Below are positions 35,755 through 43,367 of a stretch of 58,858 nucleotides of DNA, one piece after another. A program made the position numbers and the translations under genes. This stretch comes from JACCRE01 sp049790855 (GTDB lineage Bacteria; Planctomycetota; Planctomycetia; Planctomycetales; Planctomycetaceae): NCBI GenBank assembly GCA_049790855.1, contig JBAQZJ010000088.1, forward strand, positions 1-58,858, written 5' to 3'. Each line of letters starts with the position of its first letter. The stretch's first letter is position 1. The notes beneath the pieces were generated by a model. The model was not told the origin of the DNA and did no database searches. It saw only the letters and a program-made list of their open reading frames with translations.

Positions 35755-36546
35755 TCAGACTCCGATTCCGAGCGTGGCGAAGTTCCCCCAGGGATAAACC
35801 CGCTCGACGTAGGCGGCGACAGGGCGTTTCACGAGCGCCTTGGCCGTTTCGTCTTCGGCGTCTTCGTAGCGGACCCAGAGATAATCCCAGCCGGCTTTCG
35901 TGATGCCGCTGATGTCGCCGACGGAGAGGTCTGCGGCATTGGGGCTGGCGGCGAATTTGAAACTGATCTCCCAGTCCTCGCTGCCGCGTTTTGATCCCGA
36001 GGCACCGAGAAATAGCACTTCGCCCGCGGAAAACCCTTTGAAGGGGGCGTTGTTGGCACTGCCGGTCAGGAAGAACAGGGCCGCCTTGTAGGCGGGCGTG
36101 ACGACGGCATTGGCGAGGTAGTGCGTCTCGGAGAAGTGATAGACCGGGACCGTGACGTCGATCCCCTCGACGGCATCGGAGGTGACGCCGATCGCGCCGC
36201 GGAAGTCGGGCGCGGTGCGGTCCGGCGGGGCATACGAACCGACCGTGGAGAGCGACTGGGTGAGATGCTGACTGCCGCCGCCAGTGTCGAACGAGAAGGA
36301 GGAATCCCCCGTCGAACGGATCTGCCCGTAGCGGACGGTCCCTTCCCAGGCGTCTTCGGCGATCCGGGCCGTATGCGCGGACTGGCGGATCAGCCCGCCG
36401 TAGAGGATCGGTGCCGCGGCGAGCAGGGAGCTGTTGGCCGTGGCATCATCGTCGGTGCCGCGGATGACGTACCGGAGCTCGACCGACGAATCATCGCTGA
36501 TCGTCGTCTCGCGACTGTCCCAGGCTTCGGCGACGGAAATCGGCAT
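35755..36546 (-). CDS. Phage structural protein, unknown family
   Basis: 263 residues from ATG 36546 (MPISVAEAWDSRETT). It is beta-rich with ELRYVIRGTDDDATA near the start, FSFDTGGGSQHLTQSL in the centre, VYHFSETHYLANAVVTPAYKAAL and VLFLGASGSKRGSEDWEISFKFAASP, and it ends YVERVYPWGNFATLGIGV. I cannot name a family, but its place immediately after the tape measure gene suggests a distal tail or baseplate component. The longer frame to 36621 was rejected because it runs through a heptamer repeat. Confidence 0.7.
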   Translation of the reverse strand: MPISVAEAWDSRETTISDDSSVELRYVIRGTDDDATANSSLLAAAPILYGGLIRQSAHTARIAEDAWEGTVRYGQIRSTGDSSFSFDTGGGSQHLTQSLSTVGSYAPPDRTAPDFRGAIGVTSDAVEGIDVTVPVYHFSETHYLANAVVTPAYKAALFFLTGSANNAPFKGFSAGEVLFLGASGSKRGSEDWEISFKFAASPNAADLSVGDISGITKAGWDYLWVRYEDAEDETAKALVKRPVAAYVERVYPWGNFATLGIGV

Positions 36547-36645
36547 GGGATGTAGGAGGTGGGATGTGGGATGTGGTGAGACGAGGGACGAGGGACGATC
36601 TGTTCTGAAACCGTTCCTCAACCCTCGTCCCTCAATTCTCGTCCG
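36547..36645. repeat. Heptamer hairpin between tape measure and tail protein genes
   Basis: It fills the whole 99-bp gap. The left arm has GGGATGT units then GAGGGAC units; the right arm is C-rich. A perfect 12-bp inverted repeat is GAGGGACGAGGG (36583-36594) with its complement at 36622-36633. Confidence 0.78.
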
Positions 36646-38670
36646 TCACGTGAAGGCGACACCGCCTTGTTTGGCTTCTTGGAGCAGCCGCTTCGTGTTC
36701 TTCGCGGTTTCCTCGGTCGCTTTCGCGGTGCGTTCAGCGGGGCCTTCGGAGGCGAGACCGCGGGCGCCGAAGGCGTTGAACGTGCCCTGGACGCTCAGCT
36801 TTTCCTGGCCGATCTCGCTCAGCACCTCGCTGATGCCGGCCAGATCCAGCTGGCCCCGCTGCATCCGATTGGGACCGCCCGTCGCGTCGGCCTGCCGGCT
36901 GCGGGCCGCTTCGGCGAGCGCGGCCTCCCACTCCTTCCGGGCGGAGGCAATGGCGTCCTGCGAATCGGCGAGGTCGGCGGCATTCTGCCGCTGCCGCGCG
37001 GCACGGTCCGCGGCGGACATTTCCGCGACTTCGGCTTGCGCTCCCTGCCGCTCCGCTTCGATCTCGGCGCGGCGTTCGAGCCGTCGGCGTTCCCGCTCAC
37101 CGATCTGTCCGTGCAGCCGCTGTTCGTTCGTGGCGTTTTTGTTTGCGAACTCCTCGTCGAGAATGTTCGACGCTGCTTCGACGTCGAGTTCGCTGTCGAA
37201 CAGTTTCATCAGCCGCAGGATGCCCTTGCTGATCACGTTCTGGGCTTTGTTCCAGCCGGTCGTCAGGCTCGACGTGAACACGCTCCAGGCGTCCGCGAGA
37301 AACGCCGTCGTTTCGACCCCGGCGACCTGCAAGCCCGCCCAGGCATCGATCAGCAGCGACACGGCTCCGTAGAAGGCGTCCGAGGCCAGCGAGAGGAAAA
37401 ACTCCTTGAACCGGAGCCAGTGCCCTTCGAGGAACGCGACGCCCTTTCGCCATTCGATCTTGAGCGTCAGCCAGAGGATCTTCGCAGCCAGCGCGAGATC
37501 GCCGGCGGCGAGGGCGTCACCGATTCCCTTCCAGGCGGCGAGGGCATCGTCTTTCAGAATGCGGAACCGCTCGCCGAGCCAGTCGAGCGCTTTCGCCCCC
37601 AGACCGGACGCATATAAGAGGTATCCGGCGAGTCCCACGATCGCGGCCGCGGCAAGACCGATCGGCGTCAGAAGCGCGCCGATCGCGCTGCCGATGACGC
37701 CCAGCACCGTGCCGATGCCGGTGATCACGGCGGCCGCGAGGCCGAAGGCGGCACCGACACCCGAAATCAGCGTCCCGAGTACGATCAGCGCCGCGCCAGC
37801 GAGCGCCACGCCGGCGGCCATCTTGAACAGTGTCGTCACGAGCTGCCGGTTCTTCCCGATCACCTTGGCGACCCACTTGACGCCCTCGGCGAACCGGGCC
37901 ACGAGCGGCGTCAGCACCGGAATCAGCGCCGACCCGATCGCCGCCGCCGCGTCCTTGAGCGCGGATCGCATTCGCTTCAATTGATTCGCGAAGCTGCCGG
38001 CGGTCTTTTCCGCATCGCCCGCCGCGCCTTGTTTGCCGAGCGATTCCATGATGATCGCCACGCGTGCGAGGACCTTTTCCTGCTCGGTCGCCGAGGCCGT
38101 CGTCTTGTCGAGGCCCATTTCGAGGAATTTCGCATCGAGGGCGGCGGCCTTCGTATTGATGCCGAACTTGTCGAACACCTCGCTCGAACCCGACAGCGCT
38201 GCGAGAAAGCGTTCGTTGGCCTCCTCGTCGGAGAGATTGAAGAAGGAGGCGAAGTCGAGGGCGAGCGATTGCAGTTCCTGACTCATCTCCCGCGCCTTCG
38301 CGGGATCGAAGTCGAGGCCGACGAACATCGCCTGGAACGAGGACATCGAGTCCCGAATGTCGATCGCCGAGCGGCCGACGTCGGCGGCGAGTTGGTTGAC
38401 GAATTGACCGGCGACCGCTGCCTCCTTCCCGAACACGGCGTTGAACTTGTTCATTCCCTCCTGCAGATCGCTGGCGACGTCGAGCGTGGCGAGCAGCGGC
38501 GCCGTGAGCGTCGCCCCGCCGGCGAACAGTTTCGTGCCCAGCGACCGTACGCCGGTGCCGAACGCCTTCAGCCGCCGCTCGGCGAGCTTCAGGCCGCGCA
38601 CGAGCTTCGTGTCGTCGGCGAACAGCTCGACAAAGGCACGGCCGGCACGAATTGCGTGAGAGGAAGCCAT
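36646..38670 (-). CDS. Phage tail tape measure protein
   Basis: A 674-residue protein with TMP features: an N-terminal LKLAERRLKAFGTGVRSLG, the TP901-type block LQEGMNKFNAVFGKEAAVAGQF, then SMSSFQAMFVGLDFDPAKARE and ALDFASFFNLSDEEANERF, a hydrophobic Gly/Ala-rich region (about 270-345) with likely membrane helices, and a long helical C-terminus rich in Glu, Ala and Arg. It sets tail length and is ejected with DNA. At 674 residues it predicts a rather short tail. It follows the two-frame tail assembly chaperone, the canonical order in long-tailed siphophages. Confidence 0.9.
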   Translation of the reverse strand: MASSHAIRAGRAFVELFADDTKLVRGLKLAERRLKAFGTGVRSLGTKLFAGGATLTAPLLATLDVASDLQEGMNKFNAVFGKEAAVAGQFVNQLAADVGRSAIDIRDSMSSFQAMFVGLDFDPAKAREMSQELQSLALDFASFFNLSDEEANERFLAALSGSSEVFDKFGINTKAAALDAKFLEMGLDKTTASATEQEKVLARVAIIMESLGKQGAAGDAEKTAGSFANQLKRMRSALKDAAAAIGSALIPVLTPLVARFAEGVKWVAKVIGKNRQLVTTLFKMAAGVALAGAALIVLGTLISGVGAAFGLAAAVITGIGTVLGVIGSAIGALLTPIGLAAAAIVGLAGYLLYASGLGAKALDWLGERFRILKDDALAAWKGIGDALAAGDLALAAKILWLTLKIEWRKGVAFLEGHWLRFKEFFLSLASDAFYGAVSLLIDAWAGLQVAGVETTAFLADAWSVFTSSLTTGWNKAQNVISKGILRLMKLFDSELDVEAASNILDEEFANKNATNEQRLHGQIGERERRRLERRAEIEAERQGAQAEVAEMSAADRAARQRQNAADLADSQDAIASARKEWEAALAEAARSRQADATGGPNRMQRGQLDLAGISEVLSEIGQEKLSVQGTFNAFGARGLASEGPAERTAKATEETAKNTKRLLQEAKQGGVAFT

Positions 38671-38685
38671 CGGATTGGAGCGGGA

Positions 38686-38892
38686 TCAGGTGTCGCGGAC
38701 GAAGACAGTTTTCAGGATGCTGACGTCGACTTTGGGTGCGGGTGAGGACGTTGGTGGAGATCGTTTCAGGGCGGGATGAAAATCGGCCGGTTTGAAGGCT
38801 TTTCCCTTCTTGGGATCGCGGTGGACGTTGGCGAGCAGGGCGAGCACCGCGGCGGTGTGGTTCCAGTAGTCGGTCTGTTTCGCATCGGCCAT
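38686..38892 (-). CDS. Tail assembly chaperone, downstream (T) frame
   Basis: As drawn from its first ATG this is 68 residues (DYWNHTAAVLALLANVHRDP ... FKPADFHP ... ILKTVFVRD). The frame is open further upstream and encodes PWKLVWQLAGIVGLAPG and TLRELVWMADAKQTDYW, which is coherent protein running under the end of the upstream chaperone gene. It is therefore best read as the C-terminal domain of a -1 frameshift product of about 237 residues, as in lambda G/GT. No good ribosome site precedes the ATG at 38892. It is needed for tape-measure-guided tail assembly. Confidence 0.78.
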   Translation of the reverse strand: MADAKQTDYWNHTAAVLALLANVHRDPKKGKAFKPADFHPALKRSPPTSSPAPKVDVSILKTVFVRDT

Positions 38893-38912
38893 CCAGACGA
38901 GCTCGCGGAGCG

Positions 38913-39398
38913 TCAGGGGTCCGGGGGCGAGGCCGACGATGCCGGCGAGTTGCCAGACGAGCTTCCAGGGGTCGAGGCGAGCGCCGCTGCCATCTGCCGT
39001 TCCAGTTCGTCGCTGTCGAGCCTCTCGTTCGCCGTCGCCAGCGCCATCTGCTCCAATGCCTGCAGCTTGTCGAGCGCCTTGCGAAACACCGCCCGACGCC
39101 CGCTCGGGAAAAAATCGACGAGTTCCTCCAGCAAGGCCGTCGTCGCGGCTTCCAGCACGTCGCCACCGAGCGACCGCCCGAATTCTTCGTCCGTGACCTG
39201 CTTCGCGATGGCCTCCGGCTCAACGAGCACGAACAGCACGTCGCACAGCAACACCGGATCGCCGACGAGCCGCTCGAGCAGCCGCCCTTCGATGGCGTCG
39301 AGCAGATTGACGTCGAGCCGCGCCCGAACGCGCCGGATCGCATCGACATTGATGACCACGCTCCAGGCCCGGCCGGCCGTGTCGGTGAAGGTGTGCAT
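38913..39398 (-). CDS. Tail assembly chaperone, upstream (G) frame
   Basis: A 161-residue helical protein (MHTFTDTAGRAWSVVINVDAIRRVRARL ... DEEFGRSLGGDVLEAATTALLEEL). The final ~17 residues are low-complexity Ser/Pro (SSSGNSPASSASPPDP), while the -1 frame over the same DNA encodes well-formed protein continuing into the next gene. Its position between tail tube and tape measure genes identifies it as the G-type chaperone that coats the tape measure protein. A heptamer hairpin fills the gap upstream of the start codon. Confidence 0.8.
   Translation of the reverse strand: MHTFTDTAGRAWSVVINVDAIRRVRARLDVNLLDAIEGRLLERLVGDPVLLCDVLFVLVEPEAIAKQVTDEEFGRSLGGDVLEAATTALLEELVDFFPSGRRAVFRKALDKLQALEQMALATANERLDSDELERQMAAALASTPGSSSGNSPASSASPPDP
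38964..38973 (-). promoter_or_regulatory. Probable -1 programmed frameshift site
   Basis: On the minus strand the zero frame reads TCG ACC CCT GGA. Slippage of CCT to CCC by one base at the C-run (38968-38971) gives ACC CCC TGG AAG, joining 143 residues of the upstream frame to 94 of the downstream frame. The frame relation is exactly -1. The slippery site is not a classic A/G heptamer, so the precise slip position is uncertain. Confidence 0.55.
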
Positions 39399-39401
39399 TG
39401 G

Positions 39402-39541
39402 CGGGTGGGATGTGGGATTTGGGATGTGGGAAATGGTTGAGGGTTGAGAGCTGAGGGTTGAGGAGACGGGAGAGACGGGGGACGGGGAGACGCGGGAGAA
39501 ATCCCTCGATCCCTCGTCTCCCCCCGTCCCCCGCCTCCCCG
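39402..39541. repeat. Heptamer hairpin between tail tube and chaperone genes
   Basis: It fills almost all of the gap. It begins with five GGG runs (39403-39430, spacers T, ATGT, ATTT, ATGT), then GAGGGTT and GAGACGG units, then a C-rich right arm. A perfect 12-bp inverted repeat is CGGGGGACGGGG (39476-39487) with its complement at 39522-39533. Confidence 0.78.
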
Positions 39542-39542
39542 A

Positions 39543-39983
39543 TCACGGCACCGTCATCCATTCGGGCGGATTCGCCGAATAGGTCGGCTTCGCCGTGACG
39601 CTGACGGTGATCGCTTCTTCGAGGGGTTCACTGCGGCTGAAGTTGGTGATCGACATCGTGGCCCGGAGCCCCTGTGAGCCGGAGGCGGCGACGTCGCCGT
39701 CCATGACCGCGAACTCGACGCTGCCGTTGGTCAGGAAGGCGGTGCGGATCGCGGTGAAATCGTCATCCTCGGCGTCCCAGACCATCTCGAACTCGAGGCT
39801 GGCGTCCCGCAGCGTGGCGATGTTCGCCCGCCAGCCGGCGTTGCCGCGGGTCGTCACGTCCGCCTCTCCGGCTTCGAGGCTGAGCGTCACGTCCTTGACG
39901 TTCGTGATCTCCGACCAGGTCGGCGTCGCGTAGACGCCGGTGTTGAGAAACAGCTTCGCATCCATCCCGAGCTTCACCGCCAT
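39543..39983 (-). CDS. Phage major tail tube protein
   Basis: 146 residues from ATG 39983 (MAVKLGMDAKLFLNTG). The sequence ITNVKDVTLSLEAGEADVTTRGNAGWRANIATLRDASLEFEMVWD is characteristic of the TP901-1/lambda-V-type tail tube fold, ending with an RSEPLEEAITVSVTAKPTY strand. It assembles into hexameric rings forming the non-contractile tail tube. Order (neck proteins, tube, chaperones, tape measure) agrees with a siphovirus. The open frame reaching 40097 adds a His/Arg-rich tail with no family likeness and was not used. Confidence 0.87.
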   Translation of the reverse strand: MAVKLGMDAKLFLNTGVYATPTWSEITNVKDVTLSLEAGEADVTTRGNAGWRANIATLRDASLEFEMVWDAEDDDFTAIRTAFLTNGSVEFAVMDGDVAASGSQGLRATMSITNFSRSEPLEEAITVSVTAKPTYSANPPEWMTVP

Positions 39984-40017
39984 CGCACAGCACTCCTCAG
40001 CAGCGGGGGAGGTAGTG

Positions 40018-40962
40018 TCAGGAGCGGGGCGAACCGTCCGTGCGGTTCGATGACTCCGATGGCGATGCCGATGCCGATGAAAACGATCCGCCGGCACGGA
40101 GTGCCTCGAGCAGCCGCTGGAACTGCTCGTCGCTGAGCAGCGTCTGCCGGCCGCTCTCGATCCGCCACCGGCGAAACATCCGCAGCAGCCACGGCACGCC
40201 GACCGCCAGCAGCAGCGTCACCAACGACGTGCCCGCCAGCGTGAACGCCGTGCCCCAGGAGCCGGTCGCCGGCGAGTCGGCCGGTTCGAGGTCGGGCGGG
40301 ATCAGCGGCCGGCCGTCCGGAAGCACCGGCGTGACGCTCGGCCGCGGATCGACGCGGGGCACCGGCTGCCAGGGCGGATCGATGCCGATCGCCTCCTCTT
40401 TGGAACGATGGGCGGGAACTTGCGGGGTGGCCTCAAACTTCGAGACGTATTTGCGGATCGCCGTCGTGATCTGCCGGGCCAGCCGCTGAGGGTCGCCGCC
40501 GTAAGTGCCCTGGAAGACGATCGTCTCGGGTTTACCGTAGCGGCCGCTACGGGGCGGCTGCACGACGATCGTCGGAAAGGCGGTCACCTGGAGCCGCTCG
40601 AAGCGGAACGCCTGACTCGCGTCCTCGCGGTAATAGACGTTGTAATGCGCCCAGGACTTGGCGGGATCGTTCGGATCGGCGAGCGCCAGCAGCCAGGGGT
40701 CGGTCGTCCAGTCGCGCTTGATCTGTTCGCAGGCCGCGCAGCCCCGCATCGAGAGCACCGTAATGAACCATTTGTCGGCGTCGCTCGCCGGCGGCCCCAT
40801 CGCCTCGACGAAGGGGTCGACCGGATCGCCGCCGATCCCGTCGACATGCTGCGCAAGGTTCCCCAGCCGCAGCACCTCGGCCTTGTCGACCTCCGGCGCC
40901 TGGCCGGCCGCGGCCGGCAGCGCGGCCAGCACGGCCATGATGGCAAGCGTCATTTGTTTCAC
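40018..40962 (-). CDS. Exported, membrane-anchored thioredoxin-like protein (phage)
   Basis: A 314-residue protein starting at GTG 40962 (GAGGAG upstream). A signal peptide (residues 1-20, ends ALPAAAG) is followed by a thioredoxin-like fold: KWFITVLSMRGCAACEQIKRDW with the CxxC at 75-78, a Tyr-rich strand and a cis-Pro motif TAFPTIVV near 145. A Pro-rich linker leads to a transmembrane helix (about 236-256) and a cytosolic tail. It may act as a thiol-disulfide oxidoreductase outside the membrane. It lies beside a papain-like peptidase gene inside the tail module; the same phage encodes a protein with about 50 cysteines. Confidence 0.72.
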   Translation of the reverse strand: MKQMTLAIMAVLAALPAAAGQAPEVDKAEVLRLGNLAQHVDGIGGDPVDPFVEAMGPPASDADKWFITVLSMRGCAACEQIKRDWTTDPWLLALADPNDPAKSWAHYNVYYREDASQAFRFERLQVTAFPTIVVQPPRSGRYGKPETIVFQGTYGGDPQRLARQITTAIRKYVSKFEATPQVPAHRSKEEAIGIDPPWQPVPRVDPRPSVTPVLPDGRPLIPPDLEPADSPATGSWGTAFTLAGTSLVTLLLAVGVPWLLRMFRRWRIESGRQTLLSDEQFQRLLEALRAGGSFSSASASPSESSNRTDGSPRS

Positions 40963-41008
40963 GTCGTCTCCTCTCAGGTTTTCAGGGTTTCGAGGTCCGG
41001 TTGTTCTT

Positions 41009-41043
41009 CAATCCGCAATCCAAAATCCGCAATCCAAAATCCG
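41009..41043. repeat. Heptamer tandem repeat, single arm
   Basis: Alternating 7-bp units CAATCCG / CAATCCA / AAATCCG / CAATCCA / AAATCCG lie between the thioredoxin-like and peptidase-like genes. The unit differs in sequence but has the same 7-bp period as the hairpins. Confidence 0.7.
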
Positions 41044-41044
41044 T

Positions 41045-41611
41045 TCAGTCCCACCAGTTCACGTACTGCGGCCGGGCGGGATGCGGCGGGTAATCGAGAA
41101 TCACGACCCACTGGCCGCTGGCCAGATGCAGCCGCCGGAAGGCCGCCTCGTCGTAGGCATCGATCCGCTGGGGCGAGTTGTTGTTGCAGACGTACCAGGT
41201 GCCGGTTGGCTCGTCGTAGCCCATCAGCGTTTGAAAGTGGGCGGTGCCGGCGCCGATCGCCGCGCCGCGGCCGGTCCTGGCGGCCCACTTCATCCAGTCG
41301 AAGGTCCGCTCGCCGGTGACGTTGTAGATGCGGATGCCGCGCTGCCGGCTGTAGGCGGCCACGCGGGAGGGATAGGAGCCGCCCCGCTCGCGGGGGCCGT
41401 ATTCGCTGTCCCACAGCAGCGTCGCCGCGGCGGGGACGTTCTGGTCGACGCCGCACATGCCGATCGAGCACTGGACGCAGGAGCCGTCGGGATTGCGGTA
41501 CCATTGCCGGATCTCCGCCGGCAGGTCGACGGCGAGCTCGTCCTGGGCGAAGACGCGCGGCAGCGCCCCGAGCAGCAGCATCCCGAACGAGACGACGGCG
41601 ATCACACGCAT
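41045..41611 (-). CDS. Exported papain-like cysteine peptidase (phage), putative
   Basis: A 188-residue protein with a signal peptide (MRVIAVVSFGMLLLGALPRVFAQ). The mature part resembles papain/C39-type peptidases: a Cys nucleophile region PDGSCVQCSIGMCG (Cys45 or Cys48), a His block GTAHFQTLMGYD (His125) and an Asn block CNNNSPQRID (Asn143-145). The proposed catalytic triad is inferred from spacing. It may cut a virion or cell-envelope protein, or an envelope peptide bond during entry or release. It is adjacent to the thioredoxin-like gene. Confidence 0.6.
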   Translation of the reverse strand: MRVIAVVSFGMLLLGALPRVFAQDELAVDLPAEIRQWYRNPDGSCVQCSIGMCGVDQNVPAAATLLWDSEYGPRERGGSYPSRVAAYSRQRGIRIYNVTGERTFDWMKWAARTGRGAAIGAGTAHFQTLMGYDEPTGTWYVCNNNSPQRIDAYDEAAFRRLHLASGQWVVILDYPPHPARPQYVNWWD

Positions 41612-41638
41612 ACGGGGGGTTCCTTCGATTCAAAAAGT

Positions 41639-42079
41639 TCAGCGAACGGAGTCTTTCCACAGGGCGGGCAGCTGCGATTGTTCTTTTTCGAAGGCCGGAC
41701 CCATGTAGGGCCGCGGCTCGATCTCGACACGGACGCGTTTTCGACGGGCTGTGGCGACGACCGCTTCACCGCCATGCTCGAGCGCGGCCGGAGCGCCCGA
41801 GCCGCCGCTCAGGCGAATCGGCCCGATCACGACCGAGCGCCGGTCGGGATCGAACAGGAAATAGATGTGCCGCTTGAGCAGCCCGGTCCGGTTCGTGGGC
41901 GACTCGCCCGGCCGGGACGTCCGCTTCCGGCGGCGAATCCGCTGTTTCGCATCCTGGCGGACGAAGGCCCCGAACTTCGAGAGCACCCGCCGCTCGGCCC
42001 GCGCGACCGCCGACTGCACCTTCGGGCGGTCGAAGAACAGGCCCTTCGCCTGGGCGAGACGGAATCCGACGGCCGGCAT
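41639..42079 (-). CDS. HK97 gp10-like tail completion protein
   Basis: A 146-residue basic protein with the gp10-like pattern: RRVLSKFGAFVRQDAKQRI, RTGLLKRHIYFLFD, SVVIGPIRLSGG, LEHGGEAV and the closing RPYMGPAFEKE. Such proteins act at the head-tail interface or in tail completion in HK97/lambda-like phages. It is encoded directly after the tail terminator candidate, the usual position. Confidence 0.82.
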   Translation of the reverse strand: MPAVGFRLAQAKGLFFDRPKVQSAVARAERRVLSKFGAFVRQDAKQRIRRRKRTSRPGESPTNRTGLLKRHIYFLFDPDRRSVVIGPIRLSGGSGAPAALEHGGEAVVATARRKRVRVEIEPRPYMGPAFEKEQSQLPALWKDSVR

Positions 42080-42085
42080 CAGCAG

Positions 42086-42514
42086 TTACGGAAAGACGCG
42101 GAACGTGAGCGTCAGCACGCTCGTGAAGGTCCGCAGTTGTTCGATGTGCTCGGGGGCATAGATCGGCTTGAACTCGGTTTTGACCCACGCCGCCGCGGGA
42201 AAGCTGTCGAGCCGCTTGCCCGTGAAGTGCGCCGCGATCTCTTCCGCGAGGGCCAGCAGCGAGTCGAGCGTGCCGTTCTCCTCGCTCGTCAGCTTCCGCT
42301 GCACCGCCACGTCGACGGCGACGTCCTGCTGCGTCTGTCCGCGGGCAACCGTCGCGATCGTCACGTGGCTCGGTACGACCGTCACGCAGAGCGACCGAAG
42401 CGCGGCGAGCTCGGCGCGGGGCAGGTAGGCCCGCTGCGCCGTGAACGACTGACTGAAGGTCGTCGCGTCGAGCTCCGCCAGCACGGCTTCGGCGACTTGA
42501 GTGATCAGCGGCAT
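42086..42514 (-). CDS. Putative tail terminator protein
   Basis: A 142-residue protein (MPLITQVAEAVLAELDATTFSQSF ... VTVVPSHVTIATVARGQTQQDVAVDVAVQRKL ... VLTLTFRVFP) whose alternating strands and position between head-closure and gp10-like genes fit a tail terminator. Similarity is weak and the call is positional. Its start overlaps the upstream gene's stop by 1 nt, so the two are coupled. Confidence 0.6.
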   Translation of the reverse strand: MPLITQVAEAVLAELDATTFSQSFTAQRAYLPRAELAALRSLCVTVVPSHVTIATVARGQTQQDVAVDVAVQRKLTSEENGTLDSLLALAEEIAAHFTGKRLDSFPAAAWVKTEFKPIYAPEHIEQLRTFTSVLTLTFRVFP

Positions 42515-42867
42515 CAGGTCTCCGTGGCTCCGAGGAACTTCGTCGTGATCCGCAGCGTCTGCCGATACGGATCGGAATACCGCCAGTCGATGACTTCGAA
42601 CTCCCGCATCCCCTCGCGGACGACGTCACCCCGCGTCGGCTCGATCGCCTGGCCGTCCAGCACGAGGTCGGCCGCCAGCACCAGGAAGTCGCGGTCGGTG
42701 AACTCGATCCGGGCCACGGTGCCGTCGTCGGTCTCGTAGCGCGTCCGGCCGATCGTCGCGGCGATCTCGACCTGCGCTGTGCCGCGGCGGTAGGTGACGG
42801 TCGTCGTGAGATGCCGCGTCCGCTGCTGCTCAAGCCAGGCCGCTCCCTGGGCGAGGAGGTCGGGCAT
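42514..42867 (-). CDS. Putative head closure / head-tail joining protein
   Basis: 117 residues from ATG 42867 (MPDLLAQGAAWLEQQRTRHL). It contains VTYRRGTAQVEIAATIGRT, DFLVLAADLVLDGQAIEPTRGDVV and REFEVIDWRYSDPYRQTLRI, a pattern seen in head-tail connector (head closure) proteins located between decoration and tail terminator genes. The upstream frame extension falls within a heptamer hairpin and was rejected. Confidence 0.68.
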   Translation of the reverse strand: MPDLLAQGAAWLEQQRTRHLTTTVTYRRGTAQVEIAATIGRTRYETDDGTVARIEFTDRDFLVLAADLVLDGQAIEPTRGDVVREGMREFEVIDWRYSDPYRQTLRITTKFLGATET

Positions 42868-42966
42868 GGAGTGGGATGTGGGATGTAGAAGGTTGAGAGT
42901 TGAGGGTGGAGAGTTGAGTGAGGCAGGCGTATTTCCTCTCAACTCTCATCCATCAACTCTCAACCT
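42868..42966. repeat. Heptamer hairpin between head closure and DUF2190 genes
   Basis: It fills the entire gap. It opens with GGGATGT units, followed by GTTGAGA-type units and a C-rich complementary arm. A perfect 14-bp inverted repeat is AGGTTGAGAGTTGA (42890-42903) with its complement at 42953-42966, ending at the DUF2190 stop codon. Confidence 0.8.
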
Positions 42967-43295
42967 CATTGGCTCAGCCTTACGCGGACGGTCGGGTCGG
43001 TCGTCGCCGCCGCGCGGACGACCTTGCCGATCGCCTTGTTCCCCGTCGCGGTCACGGTGACGACGTCGTTGACGTTGTCCCAGTAGAGAATCGTGCCGAC
43101 GGTGTAGGCGATGTCGGTCGTCTTGGCGAAGTCGAACACGCCGCAAATTGCCAGGACGCCGAGCGCCCCGGCCCGGATATCGAGCCGGGCGACGCCGAGG
43201 AGGTCGCCCTGGACGACGACCTCGCCGGCGGCGACGTCGGCTCCAGGGATGTAGTCGATCGCCGCCCCTTCCTGGACGAACACGGCTTGAGGCAT
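42966..43295 (-). CDS. DUF2190 capsid decoration (cement) protein
   Basis: 109 residues from ATG 43295 (MPQAVFVQEGAAIDYIPGADVAAGEVVVQGDLLGVA). The beta-rich sequence, with ILYWDNVNDVVTVTATGNKAIGKVV, matches DUF2190, a family of small phage capsid-decorating proteins encoded next to the major capsid protein. Length is typical. Confidence 0.87.
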   Translation of the reverse strand: MPQAVFVQEGAAIDYIPGADVAAGEVVVQGDLLGVARLDIRAGALGVLAICGVFDFAKTTDIAYTVGTILYWDNVNDVVTVTATGNKAIGKVVRAAATTDPTVRVRLSQ

Positions 43296-43367
43296 CGAGG
43301 AGACTCCCAACGGACGGAATGAGGAATCAGCAGGCAATCCGGATCAGTAGGACGACGTCCACGACGA

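Noticed and set aside
38911..38918. CCC-TGA at the end of the chaperone gene as a +1 frameshift site
   Set aside because: A +1 shift leads into the Arg-rich third frame, not into the frame of the downstream chaperone; a -1 shift fits.
37517..39349. Long minus-strand frame across the tape measure and chaperone genes
   Set aside because: It is the third frame of the same DNA with Arg/His-rich composition. The tape measure and chaperone frames carry the family motifs.
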